64,000 nt of DNA, taken from positions 4,715,001-4,779,000 of the forward strand of contig NZ_CP132910.1 of NCBI RefSeq assembly GCF_030846775.1. Reading direction: 5' to 3'. This stretch comes from Geothrix sp. 21YS21S-2. Lineage in GTDB: Bacteria > Acidobacteriota > Holophagae > Holophagales > Holophagaceae. The notes below the pieces were generated by a model, which searched no databases, was not told where the DNA came from, and worked only from the letters and a program-made list of their open reading frames with translations. The first letter of the stretch is position 1. Each line of letters opens with the position of its first letter. Positions 52,905 to 61,765 of the stretch are shown piece by piece. A program made the position numbers and the translations under genes.

Positions 52905-54380
52905 CTAGAGGAAGCGCTTGTAGTCGACTTCCATGAACTGGGCGCGCTGGAACCTCGCCTTGAGCTCGAAGGGGACGGTGCAGTCGAAGATGGCCTTGGT
53001 GGTGATGCCCTTGCCGCGGATGGAGGGGCTCATCTCGGGGGTCTGGGAGGGGTCCAGGGGGTGGCAGCGCACGCCGGGGATGGCGATGACGTCGGCATCG
53101 GCCTGGAAGCGGGTGGTCATGGCCCACAGCACGTCGTTGGTGTCGAAGGGGTCCACGTCCTCGTCCACGAGGATCACGTGCTTGAGCTCGGAGAAGGACG
53201 AGAAGGCCAGGAGCGCGGCCTGGCGCTGGCGGCCCTCGTCGAAGGGCACGGCCTTCTTCACCTGGAGGATGGCGAGGTACTTGCCGCCGCCCGAGGGGTG
53301 CGCGTAGACGTTCTGCAGGAAGCCGGGAAGGGCCTTGCCGACCATCATCTTGATGGAGGCCTCGGTGGGGATGCCCGCGAGGTTCACGTGCTCCTCGGAG
53401 GGACCGATGGTGGTCTGCATGATGGGATTGACGCGGTGGGTGACGGCCGTGACCTTGATGACGGGCAGGCTCGGGTGCGCGGGGCCGTTGTAGCCGGGGA
53501 ACTCGGGCATCGCCTTGCCGGTGTGGCTGTTCTGGTCCTCCACGACGCGCACGTCGGGCTGGAGGAAGCCCTCGATGACGATCTCGGCGTGGGCGATGGC
53601 CTTGGCGTCCACCGTGAGGCACTCGACCACTTCCACGGCCTTGCCCCGCAGCGCGCCGGCGATGCCCAGCTCGTTGAAGCCCAGGGGCGTGGAGGGGGCC
53701 TCGAAGCACGCGGCGACGTACACCGCGGGGTCCAGGCCGATGCTGATGGAGATGGGCTGGGGCTGGCCGGCCTTCTCGGCCTTGATGCGGAAGGCGTCCA
53801 GGTGGCGGCCGGGGACGAACATCATGGAGATCTCGTCCTTGCCCTGGATGCAGAGGCGGTGGATGGTCACGTCCTCCTGGCCGTTCTCGGGATCCTTGCC
53901 GTAGCACAGGCCCATGGTGATGAAGGGGCCGGCGTCCTCGGGGGTATTGGTGGGGGCGGGGATGAGGGTCCGGATGTCGAAGCCGGGTTCGGAGGCCTTG
54001 TGGACCACTTCCTGGCACACGGCGCTGCCGGCCTTGACGACCTTGGGAACGATGGGGGCGTTGAGCGCGTCGCAGAGGATGGAACCCACCTTCTCCACGG
54101 TCGTGCCCAGGAGCAGGGCCACGCGCCTGCGGTCGGCGAGCATGCCGATGGAGACGCGGGAGCCGGGAAAGCCCTTGATGTTGTTGAAGAGCATCGCGGG
54201 GCCGAGCTTGGTGGGGCGCATGACGGTGCCGCCCGCGCCGATGTAGCGGTAGACGCCGGAGAGCTCGGCGATGGGGTCCACTTCCACGTCGGTCTGGTGC
54301 AGCTGCCCCTCGTGCTGCTCCAGGAGCTCGATGGCCGAGCGGAGATCGTGGACGGTGACGGCGGTTTCTATTGGCGACAT
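52905..54380 (-). CDS. ubiD: UbiD-family prFMN-dependent (de)carboxylase
   Basis: 491 residues from ATG 54380, with a strong AGGAGG six bases upstream. UbiD landmarks in order: VYRYIGAGGTVMRPT, PAMLFNNIKGFPGSRV, LPAPTNTPEDAGPFITMG-like segment (about 155-175), AEIVIEG and AMPEFPGYNGPA in the Glu-rich active-site region, and the C-terminal VDEDVDPFDTNDVLWAMTTR. It carboxylates or decarboxylates an aromatic or unsaturated acid using the prenyl-FMN made by the UbiX encoded downstream. Its length fits 4-hydroxybenzoate, protocatechuate or gallate decarboxylases; substrate is not decided. In an anaerobe it could open the breakdown of phenolic acids. Controlled probably by the upstream LysR gene. 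Confidence 0.92.
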   Translation of the reverse strand: MSPIETAVTVHDLRSAIELLEQHEGQLHQTDVEVDPIAELSGVYRYIGAGGTVMRPTKLGPAMLFNNIKGFPGSRVSIGMLADRRRVALLLGTTVEKVGSILCDALNAPIVPKVVKAGSAVCQEVVHKASEPGFDIRTLIPAPTNTPEDAGPFITMGLCYGKDPENGQEDVTIHRLCIQGKDEISMMFVPGRHLDAFRIKAEKAGQPQPISISIGLDPAVYVAACFEAPSTPLGFNELGIAGALRGKAVEVVECLTVDAKAIAHAEIVIEGFLQPDVRVVEDQNSHTGKAMPEFPGYNGPAHPSLPVIKVTAVTHRVNPIMQTTIGPSEEHVNLAGIPTEASIKMMVGKALPGFLQNVYAHPSGGGKYLAILQVKKAVPFDEGRQRQAALLAFSSFSELKHVILVDEDVDPFDTNDVLWAMTTRFQADADVIAIPGVRCHPLDPSQTPEMSPSIRGKGITTKAIFDCTVPFELKARFQRAQFMEVDYKRFL

Positions 54381-54430
54381 CTGGGTCCTCCTTTTAGGAT
54401 TCCCCATCAGACCGCAGACGATTTCCCGCG

Positions 54431-54460
54431 GATAATACCGTTTCCAACTGCGGTCCATTG
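54431..54460 (-). promoter_or_regulatory. ubiD promoter, shared motif with porin 2
   Basis: On the minus strand CAATGG, 17 bases, then TATTAT, placed about 45 bases before the ubiD ATG. About 24 of the first 28 bases are the same at 55384-55411 upstream of the second porin, in the same orientation to the gene. Confidence 0.6.
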
Positions 54461-54475
54461 TCCTTCGATATGGAG

Positions 54476-55360
54476 CTACCCGGCCACAATCGCCTCGATG
54501 ACGTCGCGGATGGCCTGCGACAGGTACCGGTCCGTGCGGTGGATGAGCGCGGGGTGCAGGGTCAGGCCCGGCAGGTCCAGGGGGTGGATCTCGAAGCGGT
54601 CCCCGAGCGTCCCGGGGATCTCCGAGGCGGGGATGATGGCGGCGGCCTGCAGACCCCGCAGAAGGCAGCCCAGCAGGGTCCGCACATCCGGTGAATCCAG
54701 GATGATGCGGGGTTCGATATCCTTCTCCTGGAAGGCCTTCAGCAGGAATTCGAAGGTGCCTCCACCGGTCCAGCGCCGCATGCAGATCAGCGGGATCCCG
54801 GCCAGGTGCTCGACGCCGATCCGCGCGGGCAGGCCCGCGGGTGCCAGCCCCGCCGGCATGACCACGCAGAGGTTGCCCGTGGGAAGCAGGCGCACCGTGT
54901 TGCCTTCCTTCGGCACGGGGAGGAGCAGGATCGCGAAGTCCAGCTCCCTGGATTCCACGTGGGTCGCCAGGTCCGAGCTGTCGGAGATGAGCAGGCTGAA
55001 CTTCAGCCTGGGAAAGCGCGCGTTGAACCCGGGCAGCAGCTTGAGGAAGTGGGACGCGCACACGCTGGAGGTGCCGATGCGGATCGTCCCCGAGAGCCCG
55101 TCGGCCACGTTCTTGACTTCGGAGGGGATGTCGCCCAGCTGGTCCAGGACCTGCCGGGCCCGCTCGTAGAGCATCCGTCCGGACTCCGTCACCTGCCAGG
55201 CGTGGCCCTCGCGGATGATGAGCTGGACGCCGAGCTCGTCCTCCAGTTCCTTGAGGCGCTGGCTCAGCGGGGGCTGGGACATGTTGAGGAGCCGCGCGGC
55301 GCGGCTGATCTGGCCCTGCTCGACGATGGTGCAGTAGTACGTGAGCCGCTTGGTGTCCAT
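54476..55360 (-). CDS. LysR-family transcriptional regulator
   Basis: 294 residues from ATG 55360. The winged helix-turn-helix is at 1-65 (TYYCTIVEQGQISRAARLLN, MSQPPLSQRLKELEDELG), then a two-lobed periplasmic-binding-type ligand domain from about 90 (GTIRIGTSSVCASHFLKLLP). Such regulators usually respond to the substrate or an intermediate of the pathway they control. It lies directly upstream of ubiD on the same strand and divergent from porin 2; the repeated ~30-bp sequence upstream of both suggests that it controls both. Confidence 0.9.
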   Translation of the reverse strand: MDTKRLTYYCTIVEQGQISRAARLLNMSQPPLSQRLKELEDELGVQLIIREGHAWQVTESGRMLYERARQVLDQLGDIPSEVKNVADGLSGTIRIGTSSVCASHFLKLLPGFNARFPRLKFSLLISDSSDLATHVESRELDFAILLLPVPKEGNTVRLLPTGNLCVVMPAGLAPAGLPARIGVEHLAGIPLICMRRWTGGGTFEFLLKAFQEKDIEPRIILDSPDVRTLLGCLLRGLQAAAIIPASEIPGTLGDRFEIHPLDLPGLTLHPALIHRTDRYLSQAIRDVIEAIVAG

Positions 55361-55383
55361 GGGGCTTCCCTCATATCGGCTTG

Positions 55384-55440
55384 CAATGGTCCCCAGTGCG
55401 AAACGGTATTAGGGCGCATCCCCGACTGGGCGTATTCCCA
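55384..55440 (+). promoter_or_regulatory. porin 2 promoter and possible LysR site
   Basis: CAATGG, 17 bases, TATTAG (55384-55412), nearly the same as the ubiD promoter, followed by the inverted repeat TGGG-CGTATT-CCCA (55427-55440), which suits a LysR-type T-N11-A operator. The mRNA leader to the porin ATG would be about 130 bases. Confidence 0.55.
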
Positions 55441-55551
55441 TAGTGACCCATTTTTTTCCTTCCGGGGCAAGCGCCCCGATCTCCGAATGTCCCCGTGCCG
55501 CGGCCTGTACCGCCGGGGGAAACGTCCACCCACTTTCCGAGGAGCGCCCCC

Positions 55552-56796
55552 ATGCGCCGCAACCCAACCCTGTCCCTGCTCGCGCTGGCGTCCATCGGCG
55601 CCTGCGCCCAGGCCGCCGACGTGCAGATCTACGCCACGCTCCTCCCCTTCCTGGAGAGCGTGAGGACCACGGGCGCCACGCCCGCGGGCCTCACGCCCGC
55701 CCTGGGCGGCGCCAGCCAGGTTCCGGGTTCGGCCTACACGGGCCTCGACCTCCCCTCCCGCCTGCGCATCACCTCCGGCACCTCCAACCTGGGCTTCCGG
55801 GGCGCGTGGAAGGTGGCCGACGACCTCCAGGTGTTCTGGCAGATCGAGAACGCCATCAGCCCCGACGGCGACGCCCCCAACACCCTGGCGGGCCGCAACT
55901 CCGCCGTGGGCCTCAAGGGCAGCTGGGGCACCGCGTTCTACGGCAACTGGGACACGCCCTACAAGTTCCCTCTCCTGGCCGTGGGCCCCCTGCGCGGCCT
56001 GAGCCCCTTCGACAACGCGCTCACCGCCAACCCCGGCTTCAACGTGCCCGGCACCACGACCCAGAGCGGCCGCGTCAACGGCAAGGCCGATGCCGCCTTC
56101 AACCGCCGGCAAGGCAACAGCATCCAGTACTGGTCCCCCGTGTGGAACGGCTTCTCCGCCCGCGTGGGCGTCTCCGTGGACGAGGGGAAGACCGTCGCCA
56201 CCGCCGCCGCGCCCTCCGTGAGTCCCACGATCCTTTCCGGCCTCGTGACCTATGCCCAGGGCCCCGTGAAGGTCAGCTACGGGTTCGAGCGGCACAACGA
56301 CTACTTCGGCCTGTCCCAGCTGGGCGGCAACGCTGGCGCCACCCTGACGAACAAGGCCTCTTCCGACACCGGGCAGGAACTGGTGGCGTCCTACGCCTTC
56401 AGCACCGGCACCAAGGTCTCCGCGGTGGTGGAGCAGCTCACGTACGACACCGACGACACCGCCGCCGGCGCCCTCCGCCAGTACAAGCGCACCAATTGGT
56501 ACACCCTGGTCCAGCAGCAGCTCGGCAGGCACCAGGTGTGGGCGGCTTTCGGCCGCGGCAGCGCCGGTTCCGCCCAGCGCAACGGCGGCGCCGCCGCCTC
56601 CACGGACGGGCTGGAAGGGACCCAGTGGAGCGCGGGCTATTCCTACGCCATCGCCAAGAACGTGGACCTGTTCGCGTCGTACTACGGCATGACCAACGGC
56701 CGCTCCGGCACCCTCGCCGAGTTCCCGCCGGTGGGTACCGTCGCCCCGGGCGCGAACACCACGGGCATGGGCCTGGGCCTGCTCATCACGTTCTAG
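55552..56796 (+). CDS. outer-membrane porin, paralogue of 28146
   Basis: 414 residues from ATG 55552 (GAGGAG upstream). Signal peptide NPTLSLLALASIGACAQA; the mature start ADVQIYATLLPFLE and final Phe (MGLGLLITF) are as in porin 1. Long identical blocks with porin 1 include FNRRQGNS, NPGFNVPGTTTQ, FGNWDTPYK-like YGNWDTPYK, and YAFSTGTKVSAVVE-like strands; overall they look more than half identical. Loop sequences differ, so selectivity may differ. Placed in the ubiD locus, it could admit the aromatic acid. Its stop overlaps the convergent SnoaL-like gene by 11 bases. Confidence 0.88.
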   Translation: MRRNPTLSLLALASIGACAQAADVQIYATLLPFLESVRTTGATPAGLTPALGGASQVPGSAYTGLDLPSRLRITSGTSNLGFRGAWKVADDLQVFWQIENAISPDGDAPNTLAGRNSAVGLKGSWGTAFYGNWDTPYKFPLLAVGPLRGLSPFDNALTANPGFNVPGTTTQSGRVNGKADAAFNRRQGNSIQYWSPVWNGFSARVGVSVDEGKTVATAAAPSVSPTILSGLVTYAQGPVKVSYGFERHNDYFGLSQLGGNAGATLTNKASSDTGQELVASYAFSTGTKVSAVVEQLTYDTDDTAAGALRQYKRTNWYTLVQQQLGRHQVWAAFGRGSAGSAQRNGGAAASTDGLEGTQWSAGYSYAIAKNVDLFASYYGMTNGRSGTLAEFPPVGTVAPGANTTGMGLGLLITF

Positions 56797-57253
56797 GTTC
56801 CATCCGTTCGGGCGTCCCGGTCAGCCAGAGGATGCCCAGCTTGACGCTCACGAACTTCCAGCCCTGGGGCGTGCGGCGGTACGTGCTGTCGTACCAGCCG
56901 CCGCCGTCCCAGTGCTCGAAGGGCGTGGCGCCCACGTGGACGGCCTGGAGGCAGGAGCGGGATGCCGCGGTGTCGCCGTCGACCGTGATCTGGTGGTTGG
57001 TGCTGATGTGGTGGGTGCCCGAATACCTGGCGAGGCCGTGGGGCATCAGCTCGGGCATGCGCTCCCTGGGCATGCGGAACGTGCCGCCGGTGGTGGGGTC
57101 GGGAAGCTCCACGTAGCCGCCCTCCGCGAAGTTGGCCGCATAGCCTTCGTAGTCCTTCGCGTCCAGGCAGGACGCGAAGCTGAACAGCAGGTCGCTGATG
57201 AGGGCGCGGTCGACGAGCCACTGCACCTGGTCACGGATGGAGGAATCGGTCAT
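56786..57253 (-). CDS. SnoaL-like protein
   Basis: 155 residues from ATG 57253 (GGAGC upstream), no signal peptide, so cytoplasmic. The pattern DRALISDLLFSFASCLDAKDYEGYAANFAEGG, THHISTNHQITVDGDTAASRS and WYDSTYRRTPQGWKF is that of the SnoaL_4 / scytalone-dehydratase-like branch of the NTF2 fold, often found in aromatic or hydroxylated-ring metabolism. A role in processing a product of the UbiD reaction is possible by location only. Convergent with porin 2. Confidence 0.8.
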   Translation of the reverse strand: MTDSSIRDQVQWLVDRALISDLLFSFASCLDAKDYEGYAANFAEGGYVELPDPTTGGTFRMPRERMPELMPHGLARYSGTHHISTNHQITVDGDTAASRSCLQAVHVGATPFEHWDGGGWYDSTYRRTPQGWKFVSVKLGILWLTGTPERMEPRT

Positions 57254-57299
57254 GGGAAGCTCCTGGTCCGGTAATGCAGGTCTTGTTCCAATATCTAAA

Positions 57300-57322
57300 G
57301 TGCTTATTAGCCCGTGCTTATT
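57300..57322 (-). promoter_or_regulatory. direct repeat upstream of SnoaL-like gene
   Basis: GTGCTTATT occurs at 57300-57308 and 57314-57322, a 14-base period, about 50-70 bases before the start codon of the minus-strand gene. Spacing near one and a half helical turns; a regulator site is possible. Confidence 0.35.
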
Positions 57323-57398
57323 TCAGAAGCAGGCGCACGGGTCGAATCGATTGTGAACAACCGGCCGGTGCACTTGTCCATTTCCCGAACAACGCGGA

Positions 57399-57428
57399 GA
57401 AAAAAAACGGGCACCCGAAGGTGCCCGT
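57399..57428 (-). terminator. terminator of the cDPG-synthetase-like gene
   Basis: 9-bp stem ACGGGCACC / GGTGCCCGT with a TTCG loop on the minus strand, followed by eight U residues. It lies 20 bases after the stop. Confidence 0.9.
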
Positions 57429-57448
57429 TCTTTTCATGCTCATTCGTG

Positions 57449-58786
57449 TCAGTGTGCGGCCACGGCCGCTTCCACCGCCGCCTTGACCTGCACGGCCAGC
57501 TGTCCGGGGGTCACTTCGGCCAGCTGATAGGCCACGCGCACCATCGGCTTGGAGACCTTCAGGACGCGGGTGATGTCGATGGGCGTGGCGGAGATGACCA
57601 CGTCGCAGGGGGTGGCTTCGATGGTCCGCTCGAGGTCGGCGACCTGCTCGGCCCCGTAGCCCATGGCGGGGAGGATGCCCCTGGCGTTGGGATACTTGGC
57701 GTAGGTGGCGGCGATGGACTTCACGGCGTAGGGGGTGGGGTCCACGATGGTGCCGACGCCCACGGCCTTGGCGGCGACGACGCCGGCGCCGTAGCTCATG
57801 GAGCCGTGGGTGAGGGTCGGGCCGTCCTCGATGATGAGGGCCTTCCTGCCCTTGACCAGCTCGGGCTTCTCGCAGGTGACGGGCGAGTTGGCGCGGATGA
57901 CCACGGCCTTGGGATTGAGGCGGGCCGCGGCGGCTTCGATGGACTTGATGTCCTCTTCCTTCGCGGAGTCGCACTTGTTGATGACGATGACGTGGGCCAT
58001 GCGGAAGTTGGCCTCGCCGGGGTGGTAGATGGACTCGTGGCCCGCGCGCAGGGGGTCGGCGATGACGATGTGCAGGTCGGAGGCGTAGAAGGGCAGGTCG
58101 TTGTTGCCGCCGTCCCACAGGATCACGTCGGCTTCCTTCTCGGCGCTGCGGATGATCTGCTCGTAGTCGACGCCGGAGTAGATGATGAAGCCGTTGTCGA
58201 TATGGGGCTCGTACTCCTCCCGCTCCTCGATCGTGCATTCGTGCAGGTCAAGATCGCTGTAGGTGGCGAAGCGCTGGCAGGCCTGCTTGGCGAGGTCGCC
58301 GTAGGGCATGGGGTGGCGGATGGCCACGACCTTCTTGCCCAGGCCCTTGAGGATGTTGGAGATGTAGCGGGTGGTCTGGCTCTTGCCGGCGCCGGTGCGC
58401 ACGGCGGTGATGGCGATGACGGGGACCTTGGACTTGATCATGGTCTTGTCGGCGCCCAGCAGCTCGAAGTCCAGGCCCAGCGCGATGCAGCGGCTGGCCA
58501 TGTGGCCGACGTACTCGTGGGTCACGTCGGAGTAGGAGAACACGGCCACGTCGGGCTTGTCGCGCTTGACGATCTGTTCCAGCTCCTGCTCGGGGACGAT
58601 GGGGATGCCGGCGGGATAGAGCTTCCCGGCCAGGACGGCGGGGTAGATCCGCTCGTCGATCCCGGGGATCTGGGTGGCGGTGAAGGCGACGACCTGGTAG
58701 TCGGGGTTGTCGCGATACACGGTGTTGAAGTTGTGGAAGTCGCGGCCTGCGGCTCCCAGGATGACGACACGACGCGGGGTGGACAT
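57449..58786 (-). CDS. cyclic 2,3-diphosphoglycerate-synthetase-like GTPase (COG2403)
   Basis: 445 residues from ATG 58786 (GGGAG upstream). Domain order: N-terminal Rossmann-like part (VVILGAAGRDFHNFNTVYRD), then a P-loop ITAVRTGAGKSQTTRYI (about 125-140), WDGGNNDLPFY and VINKCDSA in the nucleotide-binding part. This is the COG2403 family, whose studied member in the archaeon Methanothermus makes cyclic 2,3-diphosphoglycerate, a thermoprotectant. In mesophilic bacteria the product is uncertain. A stand-alone gene with its own terminator; upstream it has an inverted repeat CATGGTC / GACCATG at about 58842-58859. Confidence 0.82.
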   Translation of the reverse strand: MSTPRRVVILGAAGRDFHNFNTVYRDNPDYQVVAFTATQIPGIDERIYPAVLAGKLYPAGIPIVPEQELEQIVKRDKPDVAVFSYSDVTHEYVGHMASRCIALGLDFELLGADKTMIKSKVPVIAITAVRTGAGKSQTTRYISNILKGLGKKVVAIRHPMPYGDLAKQACQRFATYSDLDLHECTIEEREEYEPHIDNGFIIYSGVDYEQIIRSAEKEADVILWDGGNNDLPFYASDLHIVIADPLRAGHESIYHPGEANFRMAHVIVINKCDSAKEEDIKSIEAAAARLNPKAVVIRANSPVTCEKPELVKGRKALIIEDGPTLTHGSMSYGAGVVAAKAVGVGTIVDPTPYAVKSIAATYAKYPNARGILPAMGYGAEQVADLERTIEATPCDVVISATPIDITRVLKVSKPMVRVAYQLAEVTPGQLAVQVKAAVEAAVAAH

Positions 58787-58971
58787 TCAATTCTCCCTTT
58801 GTGGGTCGACCGAATTACCGACACACCCGAAATGGGTAGTCATGGTCTCGGGACCATGGTTATGCGGCAATGTTAGCCCTTTAAACCGGTTTGTCACATG
58901 CATCGTGACTTTTGGTATACATGACCGGATCAGGAGGATTTCCGGGGCCGGAAAAGTGCTAGTCTTTCCAC

Positions 58972-61749
58972 ATGAATGCATCAACATTGCTCCGTCAGGT
59001 CCTGGGACGGCGGTGGGTCCAAGCCCTCGCTCTCCTGGTCGTTCTCTATGCGGCGGCCGGGTTCCTCCTCGCACCGGCCCTGATCCGGGCGCAGCTTCCG
59101 AAGCGGCTGGCGCCCATGCTCCACCGGGAAGTTACGGTGGCCCGGGTGCGTGTCAACCCCTTCGCCCTCTCCGTCACGCTGGAGGGCTTCCTGGTGAAGG
59201 ACAAGGACGGCTCGGCCCTGCTGGGCTGGGACCGGCTCTACGTCAACCTGGGCGCCGCCACCCTGTTCCGGCTGGCCCCGGTCTTCCAGGAGATCCGCCT
59301 GGAGGGCTTCCACGCGCAGGTGGTGCTGGACAGGGAAGGCAACCCCACCTTCCAGGACCTGCTGGTGGCCTCCCCCGAGCCCCCCAGGCCCGCGGGGCCC
59401 CTCCCGGACATCCGCATCCGCAAGCTCACCGTGGTGCGCGCCCGGGTGGACTTCGCGGACCGCTCCACCACCCCCGCCTTCACCACGGTCCTGGGCCCCC
59501 TGAGCCTCGACCTGGACGGCTTCCGCCTGAAGCCCGACAACAACAACCCGTACGCCTTCACGGGGCGCACCGAGCGGGGCGAGACCTTCGGGTGGCGGGG
59601 CCACTTCTTCGTGGAGCCCCTGCGCAGCCAGGGAAGCTTCTTCGTGGGGGGCCTCCACCTGCCCAAGTACGCCCCGTACTACCGTGACAGGATGGACGTC
59701 GAGCTGATGTCCGGCACGCTGGACGTGAAGGCCGACTACGAGTTCCGGTGGGGCGAAGGCAGCCACGCCGTGCGCCTCCACAAGGGCGAGGCGGGCCTGG
59801 ACAACCTCTCCCTGGGCGAGACCGGCGTGCCCGGCTCCGCCGTCGACCTGGCCGAGGTGCGGGTCAAGGGCCTGGAGGCGGACCTCCTGGAATCCAAATT
59901 CCACGTGGCCTCCCTCGCCGTGCGCAACAGCCGGCTCAAGGTGGAGCGAAACGCCGCGGGCAGCATCAACCTCATGCGCATGGCCACGCCACGCGTGCCC
60001 GCCAAGCCGAAGAAGGCCGAACCCTTCACCTTCGACCTGGACGAACTCCGCGTGGAGAACCAGTCCGTCGCCTTCCGGGACCTGGTGCCCAGACGCCCCG
60101 TGGACCTGACCCTCGACCAGCTGGCCCTCACCGTAAGGAAATTCAGCATGGATCCGGCCAGGCTCTGCGACGTGGACCTGGATCTGCGGTGGAACGGCAG
60201 GGGACGCGTCCATGCCGCGGGCACCGCGGCGCCGCTGAAGTCCGCCGGGGCCCTGGAGCTCAAGGTGGACGACCTGGACCTGGCGCCCCTGGACGGCTAT
60301 GCGGCGCCGGACGCCACCCTCGCCTCCGGGCGCCTGGGGCTGGCCGGGCACGCGGACTTCGACCTTCCCGCCGCGAGGTACGCCTTCCGGGGGCAGGCCC
60401 GTGTGGACGGCTTCAAGGCGGTCGCGGGCAACGCCGAGGTGGCCTGGGAAGCCCTGCGCGTGGCCGGAATCAGGGCCGCCTCGAGCCCCATGGCCGTGTC
60501 CCTGGCATCCATCGACTGGGACCGGCCCGCCTTCAGGTTCGTGCGCACCGCCGCGGCCCCAGCGGTGCCGGCGGAAAAGCCCGCGGAGAAGTCCGCGCCC
60601 GGTGCCCCGGTGAAGGCCGAGATCGGCGCCTTCCGGTTCAAGGGAGGCTCCTTCACGTTCCTGGACCGGAGCCTGCAGCCGGTGGTGGCCCTCTCCCTGG
60701 ACCATATCGACGGCCAGGTGGGCCGGCTCTCCTCGGACCCCGGGTCCCGGGCCTCCATGGAGCTGAAGGCGCTGGTGGACGGCGCCGCGCCCTTCACCGC
60801 CAAGGGCACCGTGAACCTCCTGTCCCAGGCCGCCTACACCGACGTGGCCCTGGTCATGGGCGGCATGGACCTGTCGCCCCTGAGTCCCTACTCGGGCCGC
60901 TACGTGGGCTACGGCATCGAGAAGGGCAAGCTGGAACTGGACATGAAGTACCTCGTGCAGGACCGCAAGCTCGAGGGCGAGAACCGGATCCGCATGGACC
61001 AGTTCACCCTGGGCGGGGCGGTGGAGAGCCCCGAGGCCGTGCACGTGCCGGTGAAGCTGGGCCTGGCCCTGCTGCGGGACCGCCACGGCGTCATCGACCT
61101 GGACGTGCCCGTGCGCGGGGACCTGGCCTCCCCCGACTTCAAGCTGGGCCGGGTCATCTGGCGCGCCGTCATCAACGTCTTCGCCAAGATCGCCACTTCG
61201 CCCTTCGCGCTGATCGGCAAGGCCTTCGGGGGCGGGGACGCGGACCTCAGCCTCCTGCCCTTCCCGCCCGGGGGGGACGCCGTCGACGCCCAGGGGGCCA
61301 AGGTCCTGGAGACCCTCGAGAAGGGCCTCTTCGAGCGCCCCGGCCTGCGCCTGGAGATGGAGGGCACCGCGGGCGAGGTCGATGTGCCCGCCCTGAAGCT
61401 CGCGGAGCTGGAGGCCTCCCTGGCGCGCCTCAAGGGCCAGCCCCTGGGGCCCGGTGAGCGGCCGAAGTTCCTGCGCGCCGCCTACCTCCAGGCATTCCCC
61501 CCGCCCAAGGACCCCAAGGAGGCCAAGGCCGCTCCCGAACCCGCCCCGGCCGACATGGAAGCCCGGCTCCTTGCCCGGGTCGATGTGGACGCCGCTGCCC
61601 TTCGGCTGTTGGCCCGCCGTCGCGTCCAGGCCGTCCGGGACCGTCTCCTGGGCTCGGGAAAGGTGTCCGAGGACCGGGTCTTCATCGTCGACGGTGGGGA
61701 ACGGGCCCGGAAGGAAGGCGGAAGCCGTGTCTATTTCGAACTGAAGTGA
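58972..61749 (+). CDS. DUF748/AsmA-like membrane-anchored protein
   Basis: 925 residues from ATG 58972. A single N-terminal membrane helix (ALALLVVLYAAAGFLLAPAL) is followed by a very long repetitive beta-rich region (VARVRVNPFALSVTLEGFLV, LYVNLGAATLFRLAPVFQEI, FTFDLDELRVENQSVAFRDL) and a helical C-terminus. This is the DUF748 pattern, related to AsmA/TamB-type proteins thought to bridge the periplasm and carry lipid. The protein would span from inner to outer membrane. Next gene starts 16 bases after the stop. Confidence 0.85.
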   Translation: MNASTLLRQVLGRRWVQALALLVVLYAAAGFLLAPALIRAQLPKRLAPMLHREVTVARVRVNPFALSVTLEGFLVKDKDGSALLGWDRLYVNLGAATLFRLAPVFQEIRLEGFHAQVVLDREGNPTFQDLLVASPEPPRPAGPLPDIRIRKLTVVRARVDFADRSTTPAFTTVLGPLSLDLDGFRLKPDNNNPYAFTGRTERGETFGWRGHFFVEPLRSQGSFFVGGLHLPKYAPYYRDRMDVELMSGTLDVKADYEFRWGEGSHAVRLHKGEAGLDNLSLGETGVPGSAVDLAEVRVKGLEADLLESKFHVASLAVRNSRLKVERNAAGSINLMRMATPRVPAKPKKAEPFTFDLDELRVENQSVAFRDLVPRRPVDLTLDQLALTVRKFSMDPARLCDVDLDLRWNGRGRVHAAGTAAPLKSAGALELKVDDLDLAPLDGYAAPDATLASGRLGLAGHADFDLPAARYAFRGQARVDGFKAVAGNAEVAWEALRVAGIRAASSPMAVSLASIDWDRPAFRFVRTAAAPAVPAEKPAEKSAPGAPVKAEIGAFRFKGGSFTFLDRSLQPVVALSLDHIDGQVGRLSSDPGSRASMELKALVDGAAPFTAKGTVNLLSQAAYTDVALVMGGMDLSPLSPYSGRYVGYGIEKGKLELDMKYLVQDRKLEGENRIRMDQFTLGGAVESPEAVHVPVKLGLALLRDRHGVIDLDVPVRGDLASPDFKLGRVIWRAVINVFAKIATSPFALIGKAFGGGDADLSLLPFPPGGDAVDAQGAKVLETLEKGLFERPGLRLEMEGTAGEVDVPALKLAELEASLARLKGQPLGPGERPKFLRAAYLQAFPPPKDPKEAKAAPEPAPADMEARLLARVDVDAAALRLLARRRVQAVRDRLLGSGKVSEDRVFIVDGGERARKEGGSRVYFELK

Positions 61750-61765
61750 ACCCCCGGAGGGATGC

